Notes under the pieces: model-generated
Databases searched by the model: none
What the model was told of the DNA's origin: nothing
Seen by the model: the letters and a program-made list of their open reading frames with translations, nothing else
Made by a program: the position numbers and the translations under genes
From: JAXGQD01 sp964574395
GTDB taxonomy: Bacteria > Bacillota > Clostridia > Saccharofermentanales > Fastidiosipilaceae
Assembly: GCA_964574395.1 (NCBI GenBank)
Contig: CAZNNL010000007.1
Coordinates: 1 to 48,642, forward strand
DNA length: 48,642 bases
Direction: 5' to 3'
Shown here: positions 8,276 through 15,916 of the stretch, piece after piece
How positions within the stretch are numbered: position 1 is the stretch's first letter
How the letters are laid out: every line of letters begins with the position of its first letter

Positions 8276-9045
8276 ATATCTTGCGCTCTATTGTAATGGC
8301 ATTTCAAATGTTTTCGCGCATTTCCATGCCTCAAATCAAGTGGCAAAAGGAGAACATGCACTATGTTTTCGCTGCTTTCCCTTTTCTTGGTTTGGTCTTG
8401 GGTGGGCTGCTCTGGTTGTGGTCTTTACTAGCTGAATATTTAGCATTCGGCAATGTGCTTTTCGCTGTCGGCTTAACACTTATTCCTGTGCTCTATACTG
8501 GCGCCATCCATTTGGATGGTTTTTGTGACACGGTGGATGCTTTGGCGAGTCACGCGGAGGCAGAGAAGAAAAGGGCCATCTTGAAAGACCCACATGCCGG
8601 GGCATTTGCAGTCATTGGAGTCTGTGTTTATCTCTTGGCGTATTTTGGTTTAAGTACGGAAATGCCGCGCAGTGGTACCTATTTCTATCTTTTGATTTTG
8701 GTGCCAGCGCTAAGTCGCAGCGTGGCTGGCATCGCGGGCATTACTTTTCCCTTAAGTTCTGGGACAGGGCTACAGAGCACTTTTCAGCATGCCGCGAAAA
8801 AGAAAATCGTCATATTGGTGTTACTCTTGTGGGTGCTGGGGCTTGGTTTTGCCATGCTTTATCTAAAGCTATGGCTGGGGCTTGCACTCTTACTCGTGGC
8901 AGCGCTAACTGCCGTTTATGTTTATTTTATGAGCCGTAAACAGTTCGGGGGCATGAGCGGAGACATCACGGGCTATTTACTCCAAGTCTCAGAACTACTA
9001 CTTTTAGCTACGCTAGTATTTTTACAAAGGTGGATTGTTATATGA
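8272..9045 (+). CDS. cobS: Adenosylcobinamide-GDP ribazoletransferase (cobalamin synthase)
   Basis: 257-residue polytopic membrane enzyme that joins adenosylcobinamide-GDP to alpha-ribazole or its phosphate, the last step of the nucleotide loop. The hallmark HLDGFCDTVDAL near residue 82 carries the Asp cluster, followed by KRAILKDPHAGAFAV. Hydrophobic helices alternate throughout, and the C-terminus keeps FGGMSGDITG near 224. The ATG overlaps the cobU stop and the stop overlaps the start of the next gene, both ATGA, so three genes are translationally chained. Confidence 0.93.
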   Translation: MNILRSIVMAFQMFSRISMPQIKWQKENMHYVFAAFPFLGLVLGGLLWLWSLLAEYLAFGNVLFAVGLTLIPVLYTGAIHLDGFCDTVDALASHAEAEKKRAILKDPHAGAFAVIGVCVYLLAYFGLSTEMPRSGTYFYLLILVPALSRSVAGIAGITFPLSSGTGLQSTFQHAAKKKIVILVLLLWVLGLGFAMLYLKLWLGLALLLVAALTAVYVYFMSRKQFGGMSGDITGYLLQVSELLLLATLVFLQRWIVI

Positions 9046-9386
9046 TTTTGGTAATTGGTGCGGCGGCTTCGGGTAAGACCGCTTTCGTTGAATCTTTGGG
9101 CTACACCGAGGCAGACATGGCAGTCGGGGTTTTGGACGACAAGCCGGTACTTACAAACTTACAAGCGCTCGTATGGCAAGACCCGGAGCATGCTTTAGAG
9201 ATGTTTGATGCCTTATGCGCGAAGGATGTCGTAATTTGTGACGAAGTTGGAAGCGGTGTCATTCCCGTTGATCCGCAGGAACGTGCGGCACGCGAGCAAT
9301 GTGGGCGTTTGTGTGTATTATTGGCAAAAGAAGCAACGCGCGTCGTAAGGCTCGTTTGTGGCATCCCGAAAATAATCAAGGATTAA
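9042..9386 (+). CDS. Short CobU-like P-loop protein
   Basis: 114-residue protein related to CobU but much shorter. It has a P-loop (GAAASGKT at residues 5-12), DEVGSGVIPVDPQER near 69, and a terminal VRLVCGIPKIIKD resembling the CobU end (V-x-G-L-P-L). The middle with the GMP-accepting histidine is gone. The ATG at 9042 follows AAAGGTGG and overlaps the cobS stop; the 12-base-longer frame lacks a site. It complements the full-length CobU, which has a degenerate EVGSG segment. It may be a kinase-only or accessory subunit; this is inference. A similar short paralogue is familiar to me from clostridial cob operons, but I cannot check this. Confidence 0.7.
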   Translation: MILVIGAAASGKTAFVESLGYTEADMAVGVLDDKPVLTNLQALVWQDPEHALEMFDALCAKDVVICDEVGSGVIPVDPQERAAREQCGRLCVLLAKEATRVVRLVCGIPKIIKD

Positions 9387-9434
9387 CAGAGACGTGGGTT
9401 TCTCGTGGAAATATCAAGCGAAAGTTGTTATTAA

Positions 9435-10064
9435 ATGCAAGTATTCTTAATGCGTCATGGGAAAACAAAGGGTAACGAAGCACGTCGCTACATTGGCAGT
9501 AGTGACGAGTCTTTGTCGTGTCTGGGTCAGGATCAAGTCAAGCGACTGGGGACTTATCCTGCGATAAAAGTTGTTTTCGTCAGCACTTTGCGGCGTAGTC
9601 AAGAAACCGCGCGCTTGCTGTTTCCAGTAGCAAGACAGATTATTGTTGATGGTATAGAAGAGTTAGATTTTGGAGAATTCGAAGGGAAAACTTCGGATGA
9701 ACTAGCCGACCATGCAGCATATCAAACTTGGGTAGATGCAGAATGTAGCACGCGCTGCCCTCAAGGCGAAGGCATATCTGATATTGTGCAGCGCTCAGAC
9801 CAGGCGTTTCGAAAAATTATTGCTCACGCCAAGGATTTACAAATTGAGCCGGTCATCATTGTCGCGCATGCGGGCAGTATTATGGCCATCATGCAGCAAT
9901 TCGCTGATGACGAACGTAACTATTTTGAGTGGTCTCTTGCGCATACCGAAGGCTGGAAACTAGTAATTGAGCCAGATGAATGGGAAGCAGAAATAGAAAA
10001 CGAGTCAGTAAAGAAAGCAGTCAAATTTAAGCAATTTGAACGTTTTGAAAGGCTAGTTCTATAG
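9435..10064 (+). CDS. cobC: Histidine phosphatase family protein, probable alpha-ribazole phosphatase
   Basis: 209-residue phosphoglycerate-mutase-fold phosphatase. The RHG motif (LMRHGKTKGN at residues 5-14) supplies the phospho-accepting histidine, STLRRSQETARLLF near 54 is the second arginine region, ELDFGEFEGKT near 75 is the acid, and VAHAGSIMAIM near 142 is the second catalytic histidine. Inside a cobamide operon the expected role is dephosphorylation of alpha-ribazole phosphate or adenosylcobalamin phosphate. The Lys/Glu-rich tail after residue 175 is longer than usual. Fold is certain; substrate rests on context. Confidence 0.88.
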   Translation: MQVFLMRHGKTKGNEARRYIGSSDESLSCLGQDQVKRLGTYPAIKVVFVSTLRRSQETARLLFPVARQIIVDGIEELDFGEFEGKTSDELADHAAYQTWVDAECSTRCPQGEGISDIVQRSDQAFRKIIAHAKDLQIEPVIIVAHAGSIMAIMQQFADDERNYFEWSLAHTEGWKLVIEPDEWEAEIENESVKKAVKFKQFERFERLVL

Positions 10065-10065
10065 C

Positions 10066-11040
10066 ATGGATTTTGCATTACAACGCCTACTCGTAATCGT
10101 TTTAGCCATGGCATTCGATCTTGCATTTGGTGATCCCCATGGTTTTCCTCATTTCGTCATTGGTATAGGGAAAGTTGTAACGTGGGGAGAGCGTTTTTTG
10201 AGGCGAAGATTTAGCGCAACAAAGAGCGCTGAAAAGATAGCAGGGGCCTGCTTAGTCATCTTTGTGTGCCTGCTTTGTTTTGGTATCAGCATAGTATTAA
10301 AGCACGGGTTCGCATGCGCTCATCCTTACTTAGGTTTAGCTTTCGAGGTTTTTGTGGCTTGGCAGTGCTTGGCTTTGCATTCCTTATGTAAAGAAAGCAT
10401 GAAAGTTGCGCATCATTTTGAAGTTGGTGACATACCGCAAGCAAGGCAAGCCTTGTCTATGATTGTAGGCCGCGATACAGCTGCTTTAGATGAAGAGGGT
10501 ATTTGCCGTGCGACTGTTGAAACGATAGCAGAAAATAGCTCTGATGGTGTCATAGCGCCCTTGCTCTATCTCGCACTGGGTGGGGCACCGTTGGCGGTCC
10601 TTTACAAAGCAATAAATACGATGGATTCGATGATTGCCTACAAGAATAAACAGTATCTATACTTCGGATACAGTGCCGCGAAACTTGACGACATCGCCAA
10701 CTTTGTCCCTGCGAGGCTGACCGCCCTCTTAATGATAATCGTGGCACCGCTTATTCGTCTTAATGGCAAAAACGCCTTTCGCATCTTCAGACGCGACCGC
10801 TTCAAGCACAGCAGCCCCAACTCGGCACAAAGCGAAGCTGCCGCCGCGGGTGCCTTAGGCATTCAACTGGGAGGAAGCGCTTATTATGCGGGTAAAATCG
10901 TACAAAAACCTAGCATCGGAGATGCTACACGCAGGATAGTTGTAGGCGATATAGCTAAGACGAATATACTGTTGTATGCGACGAGTCTGCTTTGTTTTGC
11001 CATCATTATTATGGTTTGGGGGTTGATTGTTTATTTATGA
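10066..11040 (+). CDS. cbiB: Adenosylcobinamide-phosphate synthase
   Basis: 324-residue membrane enzyme that amidates adenosylcobyric acid with aminopropanol phosphate. Typical features are the N-terminal DLAFGDPHGFPH near residue 18, ETIAENSSDGVIAPLLY near 151, NTMDSMIAYKN near 184 and KLDDIANFVPARLTAL near 206, with hydrophobic helices at both ends. It precedes and overlaps cobD (ATGA), whose product makes the aminopropanol phosphate it uses. Length is normal. Confidence 0.93.
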   Translation: MDFALQRLLVIVLAMAFDLAFGDPHGFPHFVIGIGKVVTWGERFLRRRFSATKSAEKIAGACLVIFVCLLCFGISIVLKHGFACAHPYLGLAFEVFVAWQCLALHSLCKESMKVAHHFEVGDIPQARQALSMIVGRDTAALDEEGICRATVETIAENSSDGVIAPLLYLALGGAPLAVLYKAINTMDSMIAYKNKQYLYFGYSAAKLDDIANFVPARLTALLMIIVAPLIRLNGKNAFRIFRRDRFKHSSPNSAQSEAAAAGALGIQLGGSAYYAGKIVQKPSIGDATRRIVVGDIAKTNILLYATSLLCFAIIIMVWGLIVYL

Positions 11041-12089
11041 CACACGGTGGTGATATCTATACTTATTATGAAGAATTTGGTCACTGGCCGTTAGATTTTT
11101 CGGCGAATGTAAATCCAGCCGGCGTACCGGACAGCGTACTGTCAGCGCTGAACCATGCGGCCAAGGAAGCGGATCTGTATCCCGACTTACAATGTCGTAC
11201 ACTGAGTGCCGCTCTGGCAGCGCATGAGCAAGTGACTGCAGACTGGATATTATGCGGGAATGGTGCAGCTGATTTGATTTGGCGTTATGTCTTGGCGCTT
11301 CGCCCGACCAAGGCCTTGATTGTTAGCCCAACTTTCGTGGAATATGAAATTGCCTTGCGCCACTCTGGCGCTGAGGTTAAACATTTTCTTTTAAAAGAAG
11401 AGAATGACTTCAGCTTAGACGAAAGTATTTTTTCTCATTTGACGAAAGAAACGGAACTTTTATTTCTTTGCAACCCCAACAATCCCAATGGCAAAAGCAT
11501 AGCCCCCGCACTATTAAATAAAATACTTGCACATTGCCACGAACAAGATATACGCGTCTTTTTAGATGCATGTTTCATGGGTTTTCTTGATGAAAGGCAG
11601 TCGTTGTCACCGAGTTCGCTGCTCGCTGATTATCCCAAGCTCTTCATTCTGAAGGCTTTCACAAAACTCTATGGCATGGCAGGCGTGCGCTTAGGCTACG
11701 GCCTATCTTCGGACACGCGTTTGCTTGAGCACATGCGTGCTGCAGGTCCACCTTGGCCTGTGTCCTCTTTAGCACAAGCAGCGGGTTTGGCCGCGCTTAA
11801 GGATACAAATTACCTTGAGGAGTCGCTGCGTTTGGTAGCAGAAGAACGTAGTTTTCTGACTAACGCATTACCAGAATTAGGACTTAAGGTTTATCCTTCT
11901 GAAACAAATTTCCTCATGTTCTATACTGAACACAAAACATTGGTCGACGCAATGCGCAGTCAAGGCATCCTGATTCGTGACTGCAGTAATTATCAGGGTC
12001 TGCGTGCAGGTTTCTATCGCATAGCCGTTCATAGACGCGCTGAAAACCTGATGCTTCTCAAAGCGTTAAAACAAGCACTACAGATGTAG
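11037..12089 (+). CDS. cobD: L-threonine-O-3-phosphate decarboxylase
   Basis: 350-residue PLP enzyme of aminotransferase fold type I that decarboxylates threonine phosphate to (R)-1-amino-2-propanol phosphate for CbiB. THGGDIYTYY at the N-terminus, DFSANVNPAGVP near 17, LCNPNNPNGKS near 141, and the PLP lysine in LKAFTKLYGMAGVRLGYG near 203 are diagnostic. The ATG at 11037 overlaps the cbiB stop; a longer in-frame start at 10992 would run 49 bases into cbiB and is unlikely. Confidence 0.92.
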   Translation: MTHGGDIYTYYEEFGHWPLDFSANVNPAGVPDSVLSALNHAAKEADLYPDLQCRTLSAALAAHEQVTADWILCGNGAADLIWRYVLALRPTKALIVSPTFVEYEIALRHSGAEVKHFLLKEENDFSLDESIFSHLTKETELLFLCNPNNPNGKSIAPALLNKILAHCHEQDIRVFLDACFMGFLDERQSLSPSSLLADYPKLFILKAFTKLYGMAGVRLGYGLSSDTRLLEHMRAAGPPWPVSSLAQAAGLAALKDTNYLEESLRLVAEERSFLTNALPELGLKVYPSETNFLMFYTEHKTLVDAMRSQGILIRDCSNYQGLRAGFYRIAVHRRAENLMLLKALKQALQM

Positions 12090-12123
12090 ACAATTAGTCG
12101 CAAAGAAATTTATGGAGTATATT

Positions 12124-12927
12124 ATGGCAAAACGACTCATGATCCAAGGAACCATGTCCAGTGCAGGCAAAAGTCTCATCGCCGCTGGTTTTTGCCGTCT
12201 TTTCAAACAAGATGGTCACCGTGTCGCACCCTTCAAAAGTCAAAACATGGCTTCGGCATCGCATATCTGTGCAGACGGTGGGGAAATATCCGTCGCTCAA
12301 GCTTACCAAGCAGAGGCTGCTGGCCAAGAAGCAACTGTCTTTATGAATCCCATCTTGCTCAAACCCAGTTCGGAAATGGGTAGTAAAGTGTATGTGCTAG
12401 GCCAGTATATTAAAGAAATGCAGGCTACCGACTATTTTGCTTATAGAAAGCCGCTTCGCACTTTAATCGTTGACATCTTTCGCGGTTTAGCGCAGGCCAA
12501 CGACATTGTCGTCTTGGAAGGAGCAGGTAGTCCAGCAGAAATAAATCTCAATGAAAATGATATCGTCAATATGGGTATGGCAAAAATAGCCAACGCACCC
12601 GTCATCCTTGTCGCGGATATAGACAGAGGCGGTGTTTTCGCAGCGATTTATGGGACGGTGATGCTTTTGCCAAAAGAAGAGCGCGCACGCATAAAAGGTG
12701 TGATTATCAATAAGTTTCGTGGCGAGCTTACGCTTCTCGAAGGTGGGCTGAGGATGATTGAGGAAAAGACAAATATTCCTGTTCTTGGCGTCATACCCTA
12801 TCTTCAATTAAGCTACGACACCAAAGAGGAACGCGAAGCAGCCTATGAAACGGTCGCGGAGAGCTTGCGTACATATGTAGACATAGAAAAAGTCTATCGC
12901 ATGATGGAGGAACATCCCGATGAGTAG
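12124..12927 (+). CDS. cobQ: Cobyric acid synthase lacking the glutaminase domain
   Basis: 267-residue protein that is clearly CobQ/CbiP over residues 1-230: P-loop QGTMSSAGKS, FKSQNMASASH, GGEISVAQAYQAEAAG, NPILLKPSSEMGSKV, VVLEGAGSPAEINL, DIDRGGVFA and NKFRGELTLL ending in VLGVIPYL. Standard CobQ (about 490-510 residues) then has a class I glutamine amidotransferase domain. Here it is absent and the chain goes directly to a 40-residue tail (AYETVAESLRTYVDIEKVYRMM) that resembles the normal extreme C-terminus. This looks like a clean internal in-frame deletion, not a frameshift. GGAG precedes the ATG by six bases. Amidation of side chains b, d, e and g would need free ammonia or a separate glutaminase. 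Confidence 0.85.
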   Translation: MAKRLMIQGTMSSAGKSLIAAGFCRLFKQDGHRVAPFKSQNMASASHICADGGEISVAQAYQAEAAGQEATVFMNPILLKPSSEMGSKVYVLGQYIKEMQATDYFAYRKPLRTLIVDIFRGLAQANDIVVLEGAGSPAEINLNENDIVNMGMAKIANAPVILVADIDRGGVFAAIYGTVMLLPKEERARIKGVIINKFRGELTLLEGGLRMIEEKTNIPVLGVIPYLQLSYDTKEEREAAYETVAESLRTYVDIEKVYRMMEEHPDE

Positions 12928-13450
12928 AACGGGCCTGATGCATTTGTACTATGGTAATGGCAAAGGCAAGACCACGGCCGCCCTCGGTCTCGCGCTACGC
13001 GCTTCGGGGCACAGACAAGCTGTCGTCATCGTACAGTTTTTAAAGAGTCAAACAAGCGGCGAATTGCGGCAATTGGCTACATTGCCTGAGGTGCTTGTCC
13101 TACGTGGGAGTGGGAGTTCAAAGTTTGCTTTTGCTATGAATGAAGAGGAAAAGGCCCAGACGCGACAAGTGCATGACGACAATCTTCGCACAGCCTGGGA
13201 TTTGGTTTCCCAAGGAGCGTGTGACCTTTTGATTTTGGATGAGGCGCTGGATGCTTATCAGCTGGGATTGTTGGATGAAGACTTGTTCAAGAAGGTCATT
13301 TTTGAGCGACCTGAACATCTAGAGTTAGTCATTACGGGTCATAAGCCTACAGCTTGGGTTAGCCAAGCTGCAGACTATGTGACCGAAATGGTGAAACACA
13401 AACATCCCTATGATGGGGGTGTAGCGGGGCGAGAAGGGATTGAGTATTAG
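12920..13450 (+). CDS. cobA: Cob(I)yrinic acid a,c-diamide / corrinoid adenosyltransferase
   Basis: 176-residue CobA/CobO/BtuR-family enzyme that transfers the adenosyl group of ATP to reduced corrinoids, the entry step for salvaged precursors. YGNGKGKTTAALGLALRA at residues 10-27 is the P-loop, LLILDEALDAY near 111 is the Walker B-like acid, VITGHKPTAW near 137 is conserved, and the C-terminus reads HPYDGGVAGREGIEY (family usual: HPYDxGixAREGIEY). It overlaps cobQ by eight bases and closes the operon; the gene on the opposite strand ends five bases further on. Confidence 0.93.
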   Translation: MSRTGLMHLYYGNGKGKTTAALGLALRASGHRQAVVIVQFLKSQTSGELRQLATLPEVLVLRGSGSSKFAFAMNEEEKAQTRQVHDDNLRTAWDLVSQGACDLLILDEALDAYQLGLLDEDLFKKVIFERPEHLELVITGHKPTAWVSQAADYVTEMVKHKHPYDGGVAGREGIEY

Positions 13451-13455
13451 ACCCC

Positions 13456-14502
13456 TTAGCGTTTTGCTGAATGCTCCAATGCACGTGCACTCATGTGCTG
13501 CAGATTCACCAAAGGTGTAACTGGTGCAAGGTCGCAGCCAGGTGCGATAACGAAACCATCTCCTTCTTGCAAAGCATCCACAATAGCATCGACTTCTTGA
13601 TCAACTAGCTCTTTGTCGCCGTTGACCAAAACGTCTACAGTGTGGAGATTGCCTAGCAGCGCGTAGTGTCCGCGCGCTACTTCAAGGGCGTAAGGAATTT
13701 CAATACGATCGAATGAAAAACCGTCTAAAGCGACTGTTTTGAGTGGCTCTAAACGTGTTGTTGTATTACCACACATATGGATGATCACATATTTGGCACG
13801 CTTTTTCAGATGTTCAACTAACTTTCTTTGATATGGGAGCGAGAACTCCTCATAAATGTCAGGACTAATCATGTCAGGAGAGGACACGGGGTCTGCCAGC
13901 ATCATAACTTCGGCACCGGCATCGATGATGAGGTCGCCATAGATTTTGGCAACGCGCAACGCGTAATCCAAGAGTTTGTGGACGTTTTCTTCATTATCTT
14001 CGTCCAACGTTGCGACTAGGAAGTCTTGCACACCTAGCATCATGGCAGCCAAAGTGTAAGGTCCGGTATCACTGCTTGTGACATATTTATCGTCGCCGGC
14101 AGCCTCTTTTATCAACTTCGTTTGTTCAATAATCGCCTGGATACCAGGGTCATTCGCCAAATCTTCACGAATCTCTTCATCTGTTTTCGTGAGCGTATCC
14201 GCGTCTTCAATATCGGGAATCAACGGCACGGTTATCTCGCCAGGTTCACCGACTTTGTCAAAACTCATTTCGCAACCGGCACCTTGTGTAATTGGTCCAA
14301 AACCGCCAAAGGTCGACCACACCAGATCACTACTCCAATCTTCTGCAGCCTTAACCATAAGTGAGGCACCATAGTCTTCGTAGCCCATCATTTCGGCAAA
14401 AGAAATCCCTGCCTGCCGAATCACCCAGATTCCTCCATCCATCGCACAAGTTGCGATCCCATTGCCTTTCATTGCTTTGTCAAAGCGTTCTTTTGAAGTC
14501 AT
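13456..14502 (-). CDS. UroD/MtaA-family corrinoid:methyl-acceptor methyltransferase-like protein
   Basis: 348-residue TIM-barrel protein of the uroporphyrinogen decarboxylase superfamily, in the MtaA/CmuA branch. VIIHMCGNTTTRL near residue 239 carries the H-x-C pair and APGCDLAPVTP near 319 the second cysteine; together these are the zinc ligands of methylcobamide:thiol methyltransferases. True UroD lacks them. The gene has AAAGGAG before its ATG and is convergent with the cobamide operon. It probably uses methylated corrinoid protein, so the operon may supply its cofactor. No partner corrinoid protein or substrate-specific methyltransferase is in the window, so the methyl donor is unknown. 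Confidence 0.78.
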   Translation of the reverse strand: MTSKERFDKAMKGNGIATCAMDGGIWVIRQAGISFAEMMGYEDYGASLMVKAAEDWSSDLVWSTFGGFGPITQGAGCEMSFDKVGEPGEITVPLIPDIEDADTLTKTDEEIREDLANDPGIQAIIEQTKLIKEAAGDDKYVTSSDTGPYTLAAMMLGVQDFLVATLDEDNEENVHKLLDYALRVAKIYGDLIIDAGAEVMMLADPVSSPDMISPDIYEEFSLPYQRKLVEHLKKRAKYVIIHMCGNTTTRLEPLKTVALDGFSFDRIEIPYALEVARGHYALLGNLHTVDVLVNGDKELVDQEVDAIVDALQEGDGFVIAPGCDLAPVTPLVNLQHMSARALEHSAKR

Positions 14503-14623
14503 AGTCAGCCAAGCTCCTTTCTAATAAACACATGTGTATCTTCTGAATTCTAATTTGCATTGATTTTCTTAGGGTATCTATAAATTATTATATACTAATT
14601 AACTAGGAGATGGACAAGTTGCA

Positions 14624-14652
14624 TTGCCTGGATAGATTATTCAGAGTATTCT
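14624..14652 (+). promoter_or_regulatory. Putative promoter of the ferritin-like gene
   Basis: TTGCCT at 14624-14629, 17-bp spacer, TATTCT at 14647-14652. The ferritin-like ATG lies 64 bases downstream behind an AAAGGGA ribosome site. Confidence 0.45.
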
Positions 14653-14715
14653 ATAGGTGTGGTCAAATCGTTTTGCCATACATATTAACTTTTACGTGAT
14701 AGAAAGGGACTTACT

Positions 14716-15147
14716 ATGATTATTTATGATTACGCCATAAAAATGGAAGAAGATGGCGAACAGTACTACCGTGAACAAGCTGAGAAAGCCCCAACAAAAG
14801 AGATAGCAGACATTTTTATTTTGTTGGCAGAAGAAGAGGAAAAACATGCCGAAGTGCTGCGTGTCCATGACAACTACACCGAGGATTCCTACCGCCAAAT
14901 GGAAAGAAATTATGACTTTAATTTGTTTGAGCAGCAGCTTGCCCTACTTTACGATGAGCCCTATATTAGCCCACGCGAAGTTTTCACACATGCCGTTGAG
15001 ATGGAACAAAAGAGCATAGATTTGTACGAGGATTTCCTTTCCAAAGCTACGGATGAAGCAGACAAGACGCTCCTGAACTTTCTTGTTGGTCAAGAAATTC
15101 AGCATCGTGATTTGTTCCAGAAACTCTTAGACAGAGATGAAGTGTAA
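14716..15147 (+). CDS. Ferritin-like / rubrerythrin-type diiron protein
   Basis: 143-residue four-helix protein. Two E-x-x-H style motifs, EEEEKHAE near residue 37 and GQEIQHRDLF near 126, with acidic partners in EEDGEQYYRE near 11 and AVEMEQKSIDLYE near 94, fit the diiron site of the rubrerythrin/ferritin-like group. There is no rubredoxin domain. Members handle peroxide or iron in anaerobes. A single-gene unit: promoter upstream, strong terminator downstream. Confidence 0.8.
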   Translation: MIIYDYAIKMEEDGEQYYREQAEKAPTKEIADIFILLAEEEEKHAEVLRVHDNYTEDSYRQMERNYDFNLFEQQLALLYDEPYISPREVFTHAVEMEQKSIDLYEDFLSKATDEADKTLLNFLVGQEIQHRDLFQKLLDRDEV

Positions 15148-15201
15148 AAGTATTTTCAGTTGGAAGTACTGATATACTTGCCTTACTTAGATCATATTTC
15201 A

Positions 15202-15243
15202 AAAATCAGAACGCGAGAAGCAGTTTTCGGTTCTGATTTTTTT
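15202..15243 (+). terminator. Intrinsic terminator after the ferritin-like gene
   Basis: Stem AAAATCAGAAC / GTTCTGATTTT with a GC-containing loop and a run of seven T on the plus strand. Confidence 0.88.
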
Positions 15244-15310
15244 ACGCTCGTTTAACACTCCCTTAACGCTGCGCTGTTAATCTTTAATTAGTAATGGTAA
15301 GCGCAAAAGC

Positions 15311-15916
15311 ATGAAAGATGGTCTACAAACAATCATAGCAACAATCGCGGCACTACTAGCCTTTTTTGGCTTAGGCTTCTTGTTCCAACTGCCCCTGCTC
15401 CTGGCAGCTGTTCTAGCTCTGGCTACTTTCTTTGGCGTGTATCTCGTGTCAAAGCCTCAGATAAAGATTGGTCATATTAATCTTGATGCTCTGCCAGACG
15501 GCGATGCGCTGAGAGCACTCATGGAAGATGCAAAAGAAGATATGCAAGCCATCGAGGCAGCTACAAAACAGATAACGCACGTTCAAATTAAAGAGCAAAG
15601 CGTACAACTCCACCGCACCGGAATCAACATTTTGGAATACCTACAGGAACACCCCGATCGCATTTCGGCAGCTAGGCGCTTTTTTTCTTACTACCTAGAG
15701 ACCGCTCGCAATATCCTCGAGAAATATTTGAAATTCCAAAAAACCGAGCTGCGAACCGAAGAAGTACTTTCCGTCAACAAAGCCACGCAACGTGCACTTC
15801 CTATACTAAATCAGGCATTTGAAAAACAATTCACGCGTCTAATCAGTAATGACATCATGGATATAGAAGCAGACATTCAATTGCTCGAAACCACACTCAT
15901 GTCGGAGGGAAAATGA
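15311..15916 (+). CDS. XpaC-like membrane protein
   Basis: 201-residue protein with two N-terminal membrane helices (roughly residues 7-24 and 28-46) and a long helical cytoplasmic part (LMEDAKEDMQAIEAATKQI, FSYYLETARNILEKY). This matches the XpaC family, named for 5-bromo-4-chloroindolyl phosphate hydrolysis in Bacillus, whose real role is unclear. It starts a three-gene operon with a binding-protein-like gene (4-base overlap) and telA, mirroring the xpaC-yaaN pairing of Bacillus. There is no clear ribosome site before the ATG, so the start is less certain. Confidence 0.7.
   Translation: MKDGLQTIIATIAALLAFFGLGFLFQLPLLLAAVLALATFFGVYLVSKPQIKIGHINLDALPDGDALRALMEDAKEDMQAIEAATKQITHVQIKEQSVQLHRTGINILEYLQEHPDRISAARRFFSYYLETARNILEKYLKFQKTELRTEEVLSVNKATQRALPILNQAFEKQFTRLISNDIMDIEADIQLLETTLMSEGK

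Noticed and set aside
12124..12927. CobQ as a frameshifted pseudogene
   Set aside because: The C-terminal tail matches the normal CobQ end in frame and overlaps cobA normally; there are no glutaminase remnants in other frames.
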